Of a stretch of 64,000 nt of DNA, positions 7,539 to 15,239 are shown in pieces. The stretch's first letter is position 1, and every line of letters begins with the position of its first letter. The stretch covers positions 496,001-560,000 of the forward strand of contig NZ_PJNW01000002.1 of the NCBI RefSeq assembly GCF_002844595.1, read 5' to 3'. The notes under the pieces were generated by a model that had not been told where the DNA came from, made no database searches, and saw only the letters and a program-made list of their open reading frames with translations. This DNA comes from Pleomorphomonas diazotrophica (GTDB lineage: Bacteria > Pseudomonadota > Alphaproteobacteria > Rhizobiales > Pleomorphomonadaceae). The translations under genes were made by a program, and so were the position numbers.

Positions 7539-9698
7539 ATGAAACGCACGGCGGGGCTCTGGCTCCTGATCGGCCTGATTGGCTATGCCCTGTTGCCCTG
7601 GTACCTCGTGGGCGACCCCGGCTTCTGGCGGTTCGGCTGGCTGGCCGATCCGGTTCATCTCGGGCCGTCGGCCCTTGTCTCGATGCTCGAGGGACGATGG
7701 TGGCTGGCGGCGCCGCTCGTCGGATTTGCAGCCACCGCTGCAACGTTGGGGCTTGGCAAGGGGCAGCTCACGGCAGCCCGCGGTCTGGTCGCATCCGGCG
7801 CGCTCGGCCTCGCCCTGATGGTGGCACAGGGTCTTCTGATCCTCGGTCACGGGCCTCGTCTGGGCGTGCCCGAGGGTGCAAGCCAACCAGGCATGGGAGC
7901 GGGCGCGCTGGTGGTGGCCGCCGCGCTGCTCTTTGTGCTGACCACCGGTGTTTCCGGGCTCGGCAAGGGGCGGGGCGATGCCTTCATCACCGGGCTGGTT
8001 GGCGCTATCGTGGCGCTGGTCGGGCTGTTCGTCTTCTATCCCATGGCCTTCGTGCTGGGGCGGGCCTTCGAGCTTCGCAATGGCGCCGGCTTCGGCGTCA
8101 GCGAATTCTTTCCACGACTGTTCTCGCCGGAAATCTGGAGCGGCGCCTGCTTCGTCGGGGCCGGCTGGTGCGGCCCGGCCGTGAACTCGGTCATCCTGGC
8201 CCTGGCGACTGCGGCGGGAACGACGCTGCTGGGGCTTGCCTTTGCGCTGATCGCCACCCGGACCGAGTTCCGCGCCAAGAAGCTGCTGCGCGTCCTCTCC
8301 ATCCTGCCGATCATCACGCCGCCTTTCGTAATCGGTCTCGCGCTGATCCTGCTGTTCGGCCGGGCCGGTACGATCACCGTCGGTCTCCATGAGATCTTCG
8401 GGATCGAACAAAGCCGCTGGCTCTACGGGTTCTGGGGCGTCTGGCTGTCGCAGATGCTGTCCTTCACGCCCATCGCCTTCCTGGTGCTGATCGGCGTCGT
8501 CGAGGGCGTCAGCCCATCCATGGAGGAGGCGAGCCAGACGCTCGACGCCGACCGCTGGCAGACCTTCCGTTACGTGACGTGGCCGCTGATGCGTCCGGGG
8601 CTGGCCAACGCCTTCCTGCTGGCCTTCATCGAGAGCCTCGCCGACTTCGGCAATCCACTGGTGCTGGGCGGCAACTTCGATGTGCTGTCGACGGAGATCT
8701 ACTTCTCGATCGTCGGCACCGTCGCCGATCCGGCGCAAGCCGCCATCCTGTCGGTGACGCTTCTGGTGCTGATGCTGACGGTGTTCCTCATCCAGCGGCA
8801 GTGGGTCGGCAAGAAGAACTATGCCACGGTTACCGGCAAGGCGGATTCCGGGCGCAACGCCGCCCTGAGCCCCGCGCTGCGCTGGACCTGCTATGGCGTT
8901 GCCATTCCCTGGGCGGTCTTCACGGCGCTGATCTATGCCCTGATCCTCTTCGGTAGCTTCGTGAAGCTTTGGGGCTACGATCACAGCTTCACCCTCGAGC
9001 ACTATGTGCGGGCCTTCAAGATCGTGTTCCGCAACGGCATCCATTTCGTCGGATCCGCTTGGGACAGCTACTTCACCACGCTGTGGATCGCCGGCATCTC
9101 GGCGCCGCTCACCGCCGCTGTGGGGCTCGCCACCGCCTATCTGCTGGTGCGGCAGAAGTTCGCCTTCAAGAATGCCTTCGAGTTCTCGACCATGCTGTCC
9201 TTTGCCATTCCCGGCACGGTGATCGGCGTGGCCTATGTGATGGCGTTCAACTTCCCGCCCGTCGAGCTGACGGGAACGGCGATCATCCTGGTCATCGTCT
9301 TCGTCTTCCGCAACATGCCGGTCGGCGTGCGGGGCGGCATCGCCGCCATGAGCCAGCTCGACAAGTCGCTCGACGAGGCGTCGATCATGCTGGGGGCGAA
9401 CAGCTTCACCACCTTGAGGCGGGTCATCATGCCGCTCCTGGGGCCGGCAATCCTTGCGGCGCTGACCTACAGCTTCGTGCGGGCCATCACCTCGGTTTCC
9501 GCCGTCATCTTCCTCGTCTCGGCCCAGTACAACATGGCGACGGCCTTCATCGTCGGCCGTGTCGAGAACGGCGAATATGGCATCTCCATCGCCTACGCAT
9601 CGGTGCTCATCGTCACCATGCTGGCCTGTATCCTCTTGATGCAACTGCTGATCGGCCGTCGCCGCCTGCGCCGCGCCGATCGCGTTGAAGCCCATTGA
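7539..9698 (+). CDS. afuB: AfuB-type two-module ABC permease
   Basis: About 719 residues, nearly all membrane. The first ~180 residues form extra hydrophobic helices, followed by two binding-protein-dependent transport permease modules. Each carries an EAA loop that contacts the ATPase: EEASQTLDADRW in the first and DEASIMLGANSF in the second. This fused layout matches AfuB/FbpB-type permeases (about 680-700 residues). I prefer ATG 7539 because CAGGA lies just upstream; a start at 7500 would fall inside the preceding hairpin. It forms the inner-membrane channel with the ATPase encoded downstream. Confidence 0.88.
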   Translation: MKRTAGLWLLIGLIGYALLPWYLVGDPGFWRFGWLADPVHLGPSALVSMLEGRWWLAAPLVGFAATAATLGLGKGQLTAARGLVASGALGLALMVAQGLLILGHGPRLGVPEGASQPGMGAGALVVAAALLFVLTTGVSGLGKGRGDAFITGLVGAIVALVGLFVFYPMAFVLGRAFELRNGAGFGVSEFFPRLFSPEIWSGACFVGAGWCGPAVNSVILALATAAGTTLLGLAFALIATRTEFRAKKLLRVLSILPIITPPFVIGLALILLFGRAGTITVGLHEIFGIEQSRWLYGFWGVWLSQMLSFTPIAFLVLIGVVEGVSPSMEEASQTLDADRWQTFRYVTWPLMRPGLANAFLLAFIESLADFGNPLVLGGNFDVLSTEIYFSIVGTVADPAQAAILSVTLLVLMLTVFLIQRQWVGKKNYATVTGKADSGRNAALSPALRWTCYGVAIPWAVFTALIYALILFGSFVKLWGYDHSFTLEHYVRAFKIVFRNGIHFVGSAWDSYFTTLWIAGISAPLTAAVGLATAYLLVRQKFAFKNAFEFSTMLSFAIPGTVIGVAYVMAFNFPPVELTGTAIILVIVFVFRNMPVGVRGGIAAMSQLDKSLDEASIMLGANSFTTLRRVIMPLLGPAILAALTYSFVRAITSVSAVIFLVSAQYNMATAFIVGRVENGEYGISIAYASVLIVTMLACILLMQLLIGRRRLRRADRVEAH

Positions 9699-9713
9699 CC
9701 GGAGCGCATTCCG

Positions 9714-10772
9714 ATGTCCGAAAAAGGTTCCGTCCAATTCCAAGGCGTCACGAAGCGCTTCGGCGAAGTGGTGGCCCTGAAGCCGCTCGATCTCGATGTC
9801 CAGCCGGGCACGCTGGTGACGCTGCTCGGCCCATCCGGCTGCGGCAAGACGACGACATTGCGGCTGATCGCCGGTCTGGAGAGCGCCACCGAGGGGCGCA
9901 TCCTCATCGGTGGCACCGACGTGACCAACCTGTCGGCCACCTATCGGCGGGTATCCATGGTGTTCCAGTCCTATGCGCTCTTTCCGCATATGACGGTGCT
10001 CGAGAATGTGGCCTATGGCCTGACGGTCAAGCGCGTGCCGAAGGCGGAGGCCCATGCCAGGGCAGAGGAGGGGCTGGCCATGGTGGGCCTCGCCGGTTTC
10101 GGCCGGCGTCTGCCGTCCGAGCTCTCCGGCGGCCAGCAACAGCGTGTCGCCGTGGCGCGTGCCGTCGTTCTCGAACCTGAGGTTCTGCTGCTCGACGAGC
10201 CGCTCAGCAACCTCGACGCCAAGCTCCGGCGCCGGGTGCGCGAGGAGATCCGTCAAATCCAGCAGCGGCTGGGGCTGACGGCCGTCTACGTGACGCATGA
10301 TCAGGAAGAGGCGATGGCCGTCTCCGATCGCATCATCGTCATGAAGAATGCCGAGATCGCTCAGGAGGGGGCACCGGAAGACCTCTACGAACGACCCGCC
10401 TCCGCCTTCATCGCCGACTTCATCGGCGACGCCAATCTGATCGACGTGGATGTGACCCCCGGCGGAGCGACCACCGCCGTCGACCTGCTCGGCCGGCGGA
10501 TCGAGCTGCCGCTCGCAACGACAGTTCGGGGTGCCGGCAAGCTGGTGCTGAGGCCGCATCAGATGGTCATCCGCGCCGAGCCGACACCCTATTCTCTGCC
10601 GGCCGAGGTCACTTACGCCGCATATCTCGGAAGTCAGATTCAGTATTCGCTGGAAACCCAGGCGGGGCCGCTGTTCGCTTCCGTGGCGCCCAAGGCCAAG
10701 CCATTCGCTGTCGGTGAGCAGGTCCACGTGGGTTTTGATCCGGCGGATCTCCGGATCGTTCCTGGGGCGTAG
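9714..10772 (+). CDS. afuC: AfuC-type ABC transporter ATP-binding protein
   Basis: A 352-residue ATPase with Walker A (GPSGCGKTTTLR), Q-loop (VFQSYALFPHM), signature (ELSGGQQQRVAVARA), Walker B (VLLLDEPLSNLD) and switch His (YVTHDQEEAM). These are followed by a C-terminal TOBE-like regulatory domain (about 285-350). It belongs to the FbpC/PotA/AfuC class. It begins 15 bases after the permease stop, and the three genes form one operon. A CGGAG 9 bases upstream of the start is a modest ribosome binding site. It energises import of the AfuA ligand. Confidence 0.92.
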   Translation: MSEKGSVQFQGVTKRFGEVVALKPLDLDVQPGTLVTLLGPSGCGKTTTLRLIAGLESATEGRILIGGTDVTNLSATYRRVSMVFQSYALFPHMTVLENVAYGLTVKRVPKAEAHARAEEGLAMVGLAGFGRRLPSELSGGQQQRVAVARAVVLEPEVLLLDEPLSNLDAKLRRRVREEIRQIQQRLGLTAVYVTHDQEEAMAVSDRIIVMKNAEIAQEGAPEDLYERPASAFIADFIGDANLIDVDVTPGGATTAVDLLGRRIELPLATTVRGAGKLVLRPHQMVIRAEPTPYSLPAEVTYAAYLGSQIQYSLETQAGPLFASVAPKAKPFAVGEQVHVGFDPADLRIVPGA

Positions 10773-10827
10773 CAGGCCCTGAGGAAGTCGACGCCCTCGC
10801 TTGCTCGACGCGCGGATGAGCCCATTG

Positions 10828-10874
10828 ATCGGTCTGGCCGACGTTCGGCGGCCGACCGATTCATGCGGCTTTTA
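10828..10874 (+). terminator. Possible terminator after afuABC
   Basis: ATCGGTC (10828-10834) pairs with GACCGAT (10854-10860), with a further GC-rich inner stem. A short TTTT follows only at 10870-10873, 9 bases past the stem, so this is not a classic intrinsic terminator. Confidence 0.4.
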
Positions 10875-10954
10875 GATTCATCTGCTAAATGCCCATCATT
10901 GCGAACTCTGCGATCGATTTTGGAAGACGAATGTCTTCCTATCCTGATCCGGTG

Positions 10955-10973
10955 CGTTCTCCTGCGGAGAACG
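10955..10973 (+). promoter_or_regulatory. Hairpin abutting the Shine-Dalgarno of the diguanylate cyclase gene
   Basis: CGTTCTCC (10955-10962) and GGAGAACG (10966-10973) form a perfect 8-bp stem with a 3-nt loop. Its last G is the first base of the GGGAGGG ribosome binding site (10973-10979) for the TTG start at 10984. As RNA it could limit ribosome access; as DNA it could be an operator. Confidence 0.5.
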
Positions 10974-10983
10974 GGAGGGCGAG

Positions 10984-12201
10984 TTGGGCGAGTTTCTCCA
11001 TATTCCGACGCTCTTCTTCATCCTGGCTGCGGCGAGCTGCTGCATCTGCGTCAGTCTGATGTTGACCTGGGCGACGTCGCGCGGCGAGACGTGCGCCCTG
11101 TCGTGGGGGGCGGCCTTTGCCCTGGCCGTGCTCACCATGATCCTGGTCGCGCTACGCGGTCAGGTCCCGCACGTCCTGTCTGTTACCATCGCCAATGCTG
11201 TCCTGCTCGCATCCTTCGGCGCTCTCTGGTTGGGATACCGACAGTTCATCGGCCGTGCAGGCCGCGCCGCTCCCTGGATGGCCGGAGCGGGCGCTCTGGT
11301 CTGGCTGGCGCTCTCTGCGGTCAGCTCCTTGTTCGATGATGTCAACATTCGAGCGTCCGTCCTGTCGGGCATCGAACTGGTGTATCTCCTGTCCATCGTC
11401 GCCGGCCTTGTTCGCCACCATACGGAGGAGCCTCTGCCATCGGTTGGCTTGACCGCCGTACTGGTCGGGACCCATGCTGCGGTGCAGGTCTACTGGATAG
11501 CCTCAGCGATCGTTGCGCCGATCGAGCCCGCCACGGTCGTCCTGCCCAACAGCCTCGCCATGGGGCTGAGGTTCACCGAGTCGTCGATCTTCGTGGTCTT
11601 TCTCGGCCTGTTGCAGCTGGTGATGATCGGGCAGCGGTCAGAACGTCGCTATCGCATTGTTTCGGAAACAGACTCCCTGACTGGGCTTGCCAACCGGGGC
11701 CACTTTTTCCGCCACGTTGGTGCCGCCATGAGCCAAGGTGGCCAACCTGGCGCCCTGATCCTGTTCGACATCGATCACTTCAAGACGATCAATGACACGC
11801 ATGGTCACCCGACCGGCGACCGGGCTCTGGTGGCGTTCGCATTCGGCCTTGCGGCGGCAGTACCGGCCGGCGGCGTGGCGGCGCGCATCGGCGGCGAGGA
11901 GTTCGCCCTGTTCCTGCCGGAAGCGACCACGGACGAGGCTGCCGAGGTAGCCGACGACATCCGCCGCATGACGGCCAATCTTCGTATCGCCGCGGCCAGC
12001 GGCACGGTACGCTTGACCGTCAGTTGCGGCGTCGCTGGTATGGGCGAAACCGGATCGGACGTTCAGAACTTGCATGCGGCCGCTGATCGCGCCCTGTATC
12101 TCGCCAAGGGCAATGGCCGCGACCAGGTCGCCGTTCACTGCCCCTCCGTCGCCGAGGGGGAGATGCGTCTAGATTGTGTCATTACCGCCGCCGCACACTG
12201 A
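10984..12201 (+). CDS. Membrane-bound GGDEF diguanylate cyclase
   Basis: 405 residues from a TTG start with a strong GGGAGGG site 4 bases upstream. About six transmembrane helices fill residues 5-215, without a recognised sensory domain. They are followed by a GGDEF domain with SLTGLANR at its start, the FDIDHFKTINDTHGH metal/GTP loop and the catalytic GGEEF signature. It should make cyclic-di-GMP from two GTP. The inhibitory RxxD site normally 5 residues before GGDEF is missing (sequence there is AGGVAAR), so product inhibition at that site is unlikely. It is a stand-alone gene. The C-terminal 20 residues after the domain are unremarkable. Confidence 0.92.
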   Translation: MGEFLHIPTLFFILAAASCCICVSLMLTWATSRGETCALSWGAAFALAVLTMILVALRGQVPHVLSVTIANAVLLASFGALWLGYRQFIGRAGRAAPWMAGAGALVWLALSAVSSLFDDVNIRASVLSGIELVYLLSIVAGLVRHHTEEPLPSVGLTAVLVGTHAAVQVYWIASAIVAPIEPATVVLPNSLAMGLRFTESSIFVVFLGLLQLVMIGQRSERRYRIVSETDSLTGLANRGHFFRHVGAAMSQGGQPGALILFDIDHFKTINDTHGHPTGDRALVAFAFGLAAAVPAGGVAARIGGEEFALFLPEATTDEAAEVADDIRRMTANLRIAAASGTVRLTVSCGVAGMGETGSDVQNLHAAADRALYLAKGNGRDQVAVHCPSVAEGEMRLDCVITAAAH

Positions 12202-12326
12202 GCTTCGGGTTGCGGAGCCGGGCCTGAACTGTCAATGACTTGCCGCGCCGGGGCGCCAGGGGGCGGTGCTGGTTGTTCGTCCGCGGCCTTACTTGACCAT
12301 CATCGCATAGTGCGAGGGAGGGGCTG

Positions 12327-12710
12327 ATGATCGAACTTCGGATTCAGTTGCGGGTGGATGCCGACACGCGCATCGGCCCGGGCAAGATTTCGCTTCTGGA
12401 GGCGATCGCCCGCGCTGGCTCGATATCGGCCGCCGCCCGCGAGCTGGAAATGACATACCGTCGCGCCTGGGAACTCATCGACCACATGAACAAGGCTTTT
12501 GGCCAGCCGCTGGTCGTTGGGCATACCGGAAGCGCGGGCGGGGCGTCGCTGACCGCTCTGGGAAGCGACGTAGTCCGCCGCTTCCGCCTTGTCGAGGAAC
12601 TCGCGCGGGAGAGTGCCGCGTCCCACATTGCCGCCCTCGATGCGGCGATCCTGACACCCGGTTCGGTTGCCGCCTCGGATGCGGACTCGCAGGACGACGA
12701 CCTAGACTAA
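12327..12710 (+). CDS. ModE-type winged-helix regulator without molybdate-binding domain
   Basis: 127 residues matching the N-terminal DNA-binding domain of ModE. Recognisable parts are GPGKISLLEAIARAGSISAAAR, then a YRRAWELIDHMN helix, and the GG..LTALG wing. The C-terminal di-MOP molybdate-binding part is absent, replaced by a short acidic tail. ModE proteins sense molybdate or tungstate; single-domain forms such as this are often found next to molybdo- or tungsto-enzyme loci. GGGAGGGG precedes the ATG. It lies immediately upstream of the AOR gene with a 329-base gap that contains two AT-rich palindromes, so it probably controls the AOR locus; how it would sense metal is unknown. Confidence 0.85.
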   Translation: MIELRIQLRVDADTRIGPGKISLLEAIARAGSISAAARELEMTYRRAWELIDHMNKAFGQPLVVGHTGSAGGASLTALGSDVVRRFRLVEELARESAASHIAALDAAILTPGSVAASDADSQDDDLD

Positions 12711-12812
12711 AGACGGTCCGCGGGTCTTTGGCTGTCTGGGCAATTGTGTTCTCAATCGTATAATTTCAACTGTTTGATGCGCGTGAGCCTTTTGCGGCCG
12801 GTTTCCGCTAAA

Positions 12813-12826
12813 AATACTTCAGTATT
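12813..12826. promoter_or_regulatory. AT-rich palindrome AATACT-TC-AGTATT
   Basis: A perfect 6-bp inverted repeat with a 2-base centre lies about 215 bases before the AOR start. It is followed by GGATTTTTC, so it could alternatively work as a weak terminator for the ModE-like gene. Confidence 0.4.
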
Positions 12827-12861
12827 GGATTTTTCTTTCTTTCCATGAGAATGCGAATTCA

Positions 12862-12883
12862 ATTATGTCGCCGCAAACATAAT
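12862..12883. promoter_or_regulatory. Inverted repeat ATTATGT-N8-ACATAAT, candidate ModE-like operator
   Basis: Perfect 7-bp arms (12862-12868 and 12877-12883) flank an 8-base GC-rich spacer. Known ModE boxes are AT-rich inverted repeats of similar form (TATATA arms with a 6-7 base spacer). Position between the ModE-like gene and AOR fits an operator. Assignment is inference. Confidence 0.5.
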
Positions 12884-13039
12884 AGTATAGGTTCGTATTT
12901 CATCTGATTTGCTTGGATTTGTGACTTTCGGCAAGGATGGTTCAGGCGAGCGTGGCGATCACGCAGCCAACCATTGTCTGGCAAGGCCGAAATCACGAGG
13001 CATTTGGGGACCTCCGGATCGGCAGTTGGAGGAAGAGCC

Positions 13040-14773
13040 ATGCCTAAAGTCATTCGCGTCAACATGACCGATCTCTCGGTCCGTATCGAGGAAGCTCCGG
13101 CCGCCTGGGCCGGCCTCGGCGGACGCGCCCTGACGTCGACCGTCGTCGCCGCCGAAGTGCCGCCGACCTGCCATCCGCTCGGCCCCAACAACAAGCTGGT
13201 GTTCGCTCCCGGCCTGCTGTCTGGCACCGCTGCCGGCAACGCCGGCCGCATGTCCGCAGGCGCCAAGAGCCCGCTGACCGGCACCATCAAGGAAAGCAAC
13301 GCCGGCGGCACCTGCGGCCGCATGCTCGGCCGCCTCGACATCAAGGCGATCATCATCGAGGGCCAGCCGGCTTCGACCGACGCCTGGTACAACATCCGCA
13401 TCAGCAACGAGGGCGTGGTGGTCGAGCCCGAAACCGAGACGGTCGGGCTGAACAACTTCGCCGTTCTGGAATCGGTTGCCCGCCGCTACGGCGAGGACAA
13501 GGGCGTCATCACCATCGGCTCGGCCGGTGAGAACCTGATGCTGATCTCCAACATCTCGACCCGCGACCCCGAAGGCAAGCTGCGCAGCTTCGGCCGCGGA
13601 GGTCTCGGCGCGGTGATGGGCTCCAAGCGCGTCAAGTTCATCACCATCGACCAGGACGGCACCCGCCCGGTTCCGCTGGTCGACTCGGCCGCCTTCAAGG
13701 CCGCCAACATGGTGTTCACCAAGGCGCTCAAGGATCACCCGGTGTCCGGCCAAGGCTTGCCGACCTATGGCACCGCCGTGCTGGTCAACATCCTGCACGA
13801 GATCGGCGGTCTGCCGACCCGCAACTTCACGTCGGGTCAGTGCGAGCACCATGACATGATCTCGGGCGAGCACATGTATGACACCATCGTCGCCCGTGGC
13901 GGCGAGCCGACGCACGGCTGTTCGCTCGGCTGCGTGATCCAGTGCTCGCAGGTCTACAACGACAAGGACGGCAAGTATCTCACCTCCGGCTTTGAATACG
14001 AGACCATCTGGGCCTTCGGCGCCGACTGCCTGATCGACAACCTCGACCTGATCGCCGAGTGCGACAACGTCATGGACGACCTTGGCGTCGACAGCATCGA
14101 AACGCCGGTGATGTTCGGCGTCGCCATGGAGGCTGGCATCCTCAAGTTTGGCGACGGCAAGGAAGTGTTGCGCCTGCTGCGCGAGGAGATCGGCAAGGCC
14201 ACGCCGCTCGGTCGCGTCCTCGGCGGCGGCACCGCCCTGGTCGGCAAGACCTATGGCGTTGCCCGCGTGCCGGTGGTCAAGGGGCAGGGCATTCCCGCCT
14301 ATGATCCGCGTTCGGTCAAGGGCATCGGCGTCACCTACGCCACGACCACCCAGGGCGCCGACCACACGGCGGGTTACGCCGTCGCCACCAACGTGCTCAA
14401 CGTCGGCGGCAAGGTCGATCCGCTGTCCAACGTGGGCCAGGTCGAACTGTCGCGCAATCTCCAGATCGCCACGGCGGCCATCGACTCCACCGGCCTCTGC
14501 CTGTTCATCGCCTTCCCGGCGCTGGACATCGCCGAGTGTCTGCCGGCCACCGTCGACATGCTGAATGCCCGCTTCGGCACAAAGCTGACGATGGACGACG
14601 TGGTGGGCCTCGGCAAGACGGTGCTCAAGCTTGAGCACGAGTTCAACCTCGCGGCCGGCATCGGCCCGGAACAGGACCGCCTGCCCGAGTTCTTCGAGCT
14701 CGAAGCGATCGCTCCCCACAACGTCAAGTGGGACATGGACCAGAAGGAACTCGCCACCTTCTGGAACTTCTAA
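13040..14773 (+). CDS. Aldehyde:ferredoxin oxidoreductase family tungsto/molybdo-enzyme
   Basis: 577 residues, close to characterised AORs (about 605). The family oxidises aldehydes to carboxylic acids, or reduces acids, with a bis-pterin tungsten cofactor and a [4Fe-4S] cluster. The N-terminal domain has GRMSAGAKSPLTGTIKESN, a pterin-contact region. The cluster cysteines appear as CSLGCVIQC near residues 294-302, with a distal Cys in STGLCLFIAF. The spacing C-x3-C-x3-C differs from the C-x2-C-x3-C of Pyrococcus AOR. ATG 13040 has a strong GGAGGAAG. Metal is inferred as tungsten because a TupBCA importer lies in the same gene block. Natural substrate is unknown. Confidence 0.92.
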   Translation: MPKVIRVNMTDLSVRIEEAPAAWAGLGGRALTSTVVAAEVPPTCHPLGPNNKLVFAPGLLSGTAAGNAGRMSAGAKSPLTGTIKESNAGGTCGRMLGRLDIKAIIIEGQPASTDAWYNIRISNEGVVVEPETETVGLNNFAVLESVARRYGEDKGVITIGSAGENLMLISNISTRDPEGKLRSFGRGGLGAVMGSKRVKFITIDQDGTRPVPLVDSAAFKAANMVFTKALKDHPVSGQGLPTYGTAVLVNILHEIGGLPTRNFTSGQCEHHDMISGEHMYDTIVARGGEPTHGCSLGCVIQCSQVYNDKDGKYLTSGFEYETIWAFGADCLIDNLDLIAECDNVMDDLGVDSIETPVMFGVAMEAGILKFGDGKEVLRLLREEIGKATPLGRVLGGGTALVGKTYGVARVPVVKGQGIPAYDPRSVKGIGVTYATTTQGADHTAGYAVATNVLNVGGKVDPLSNVGQVELSRNLQIATAAIDSTGLCLFIAFPALDIAECLPATVDMLNARFGTKLTMDDVVGLGKTVLKLEHEFNLAAGIGPEQDRLPEFFELEAIAPHNVKWDMDQKELATFWNF

Positions 14774-14774
14774 A

Positions 14775-14858
14775 GCAGTTTCAGCAAAAGTGGGGACCGG
14801 TTTTGCGTCCGAAACTGCGCTGAATCTAGTGGATGGAGCGCATTCGCAGAATGCGTTC
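14775..14858. repeat. Rhizobial-type intergenic palindromic element
   Basis: Two adjacent hairpins fill the gap after the AOR gene. The first pairs GCAGTTTC (14775-14782) with GAAACTGC (14811-14818) and inner GCAAAA with TTTTGC around GTGGGGACCGG. The second pairs GAGCGCATTC (14836-14845) with GAATGCGTTC (14849-14858), including one G-T pair. The wording AAAAGTGG...CCGGTTTTGCGTCC resembles palindromic repeats scattered between genes in Hyphomicrobiales. Only one full copy was seen here. Confidence 0.6.
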
Positions 14859-14867
14859 TGAGATGAG

Positions 14868-15098
14868 ATGGTCATGCGGATCACGGTCAAGCTCTTCGCG
14901 ACCTTTCGCGAGAACCGCTTCAAGGAGGCCCGGCGGGAGTATCCGCCGGGAACTACCGTCGCCGACGTGGCGGCGGAGCTTGAAATCGAGGCGGGCCTGA
15001 TCGGCATGATTTTCATTCACGGGCGCGCGGCCGAACTCGATCGCGTGCTCGAAGAAGGCGACGTTCTGGCGCTCTTTCCCCTCCTCGGAGGGGGCTAG
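14868..15098 (+). CDS. MoaD/ThiS-like beta-grasp sulfur carrier with C-terminal GG
   Basis: 76 residues (74 if it starts at ATG 14874). The product has the ubiquitin-like fold pattern MRITVKLFATFR ... GDVLALFPLLGGG and ends in the diglycine needed for adenylation and thiocarboxylation. MoaD donates sulfur for the dithiolene of molybdopterin. Here, next to an AOR gene and with a ThiF/MoeB-like gene downstream, it is probably a dedicated carrier for the tungsten-pterin cofactor. The ribosome binding site is poor for either start; translation may depend on coupling or on the preceding palindromic region. Confidence 0.88.
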   Translation: MVMRITVKLFATFRENRFKEARREYPPGTTVADVAAELEIEAGLIGMIFIHGRAAELDRVLEEGDVLALFPLLGGG

Positions 15099-15180
15099 GC
15101 TCGTTTCCTCCTAGGTGCGTTTAGTCGTGGAGTACGCGCCCCCAACGCGTGCTTTTCGTGGAGCAACCGGAACGAACGTG

Positions 15181-15205
15181 GAGGAGGCCCGACATGGGCC
15201 TCCTC
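15181..15205 (+). terminator. Perfect 10-bp hairpin between the MoaD-like and ThiF-like genes
   Basis: GAGGAGGCCC (15181-15190) and GGGCCTCCTC (15196-15205) form a perfect stem with a 5-nt loop, followed by AGCCGTTTC. The strength suits an intrinsic terminator or RNA processing site, but the T-tract is poor, so partial read-through is likely. It may separate the AOR-moaD message from the downstream cofactor genes. Confidence 0.55.
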
Positions 15206-15239
15206 AGCCGTTTCAGCCAGGCAAGTCGGAGGGGGCACC

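Larger units (their letters stand above)
12711..13039 (+). promoter_or_regulatory. Regulatory gap between the ModE-like gene and the AOR gene
   Basis: This AT-richer 329-base stretch has no gene. Just after the regulator stop, AAAGAC (12709-12714) and GTCTTT (12724-12729) form a small hairpin. Two perfect inverted repeats follow and are listed separately. A strong ribosome binding site, TTGGAGGAAG at 13026-13035, precedes the AOR start. No clear sigma-70 hexamer pair or sigma-54 promoter could be picked out. Confidence 0.6.

Noticed and set aside
7362-10727. A 1121-codon open frame on the minus strand opposite afuABC
   Set aside because: It is antisense to three strongly supported genes. Its product is rich in Gly, Arg, His and Gln with no domain. 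This is the high-GC antisense artefact.
12959-15016. 685-codon minus-strand frame opposite the AOR gene
   Set aside because: Antisense shadow; the plus strand encodes a clear AOR protein.
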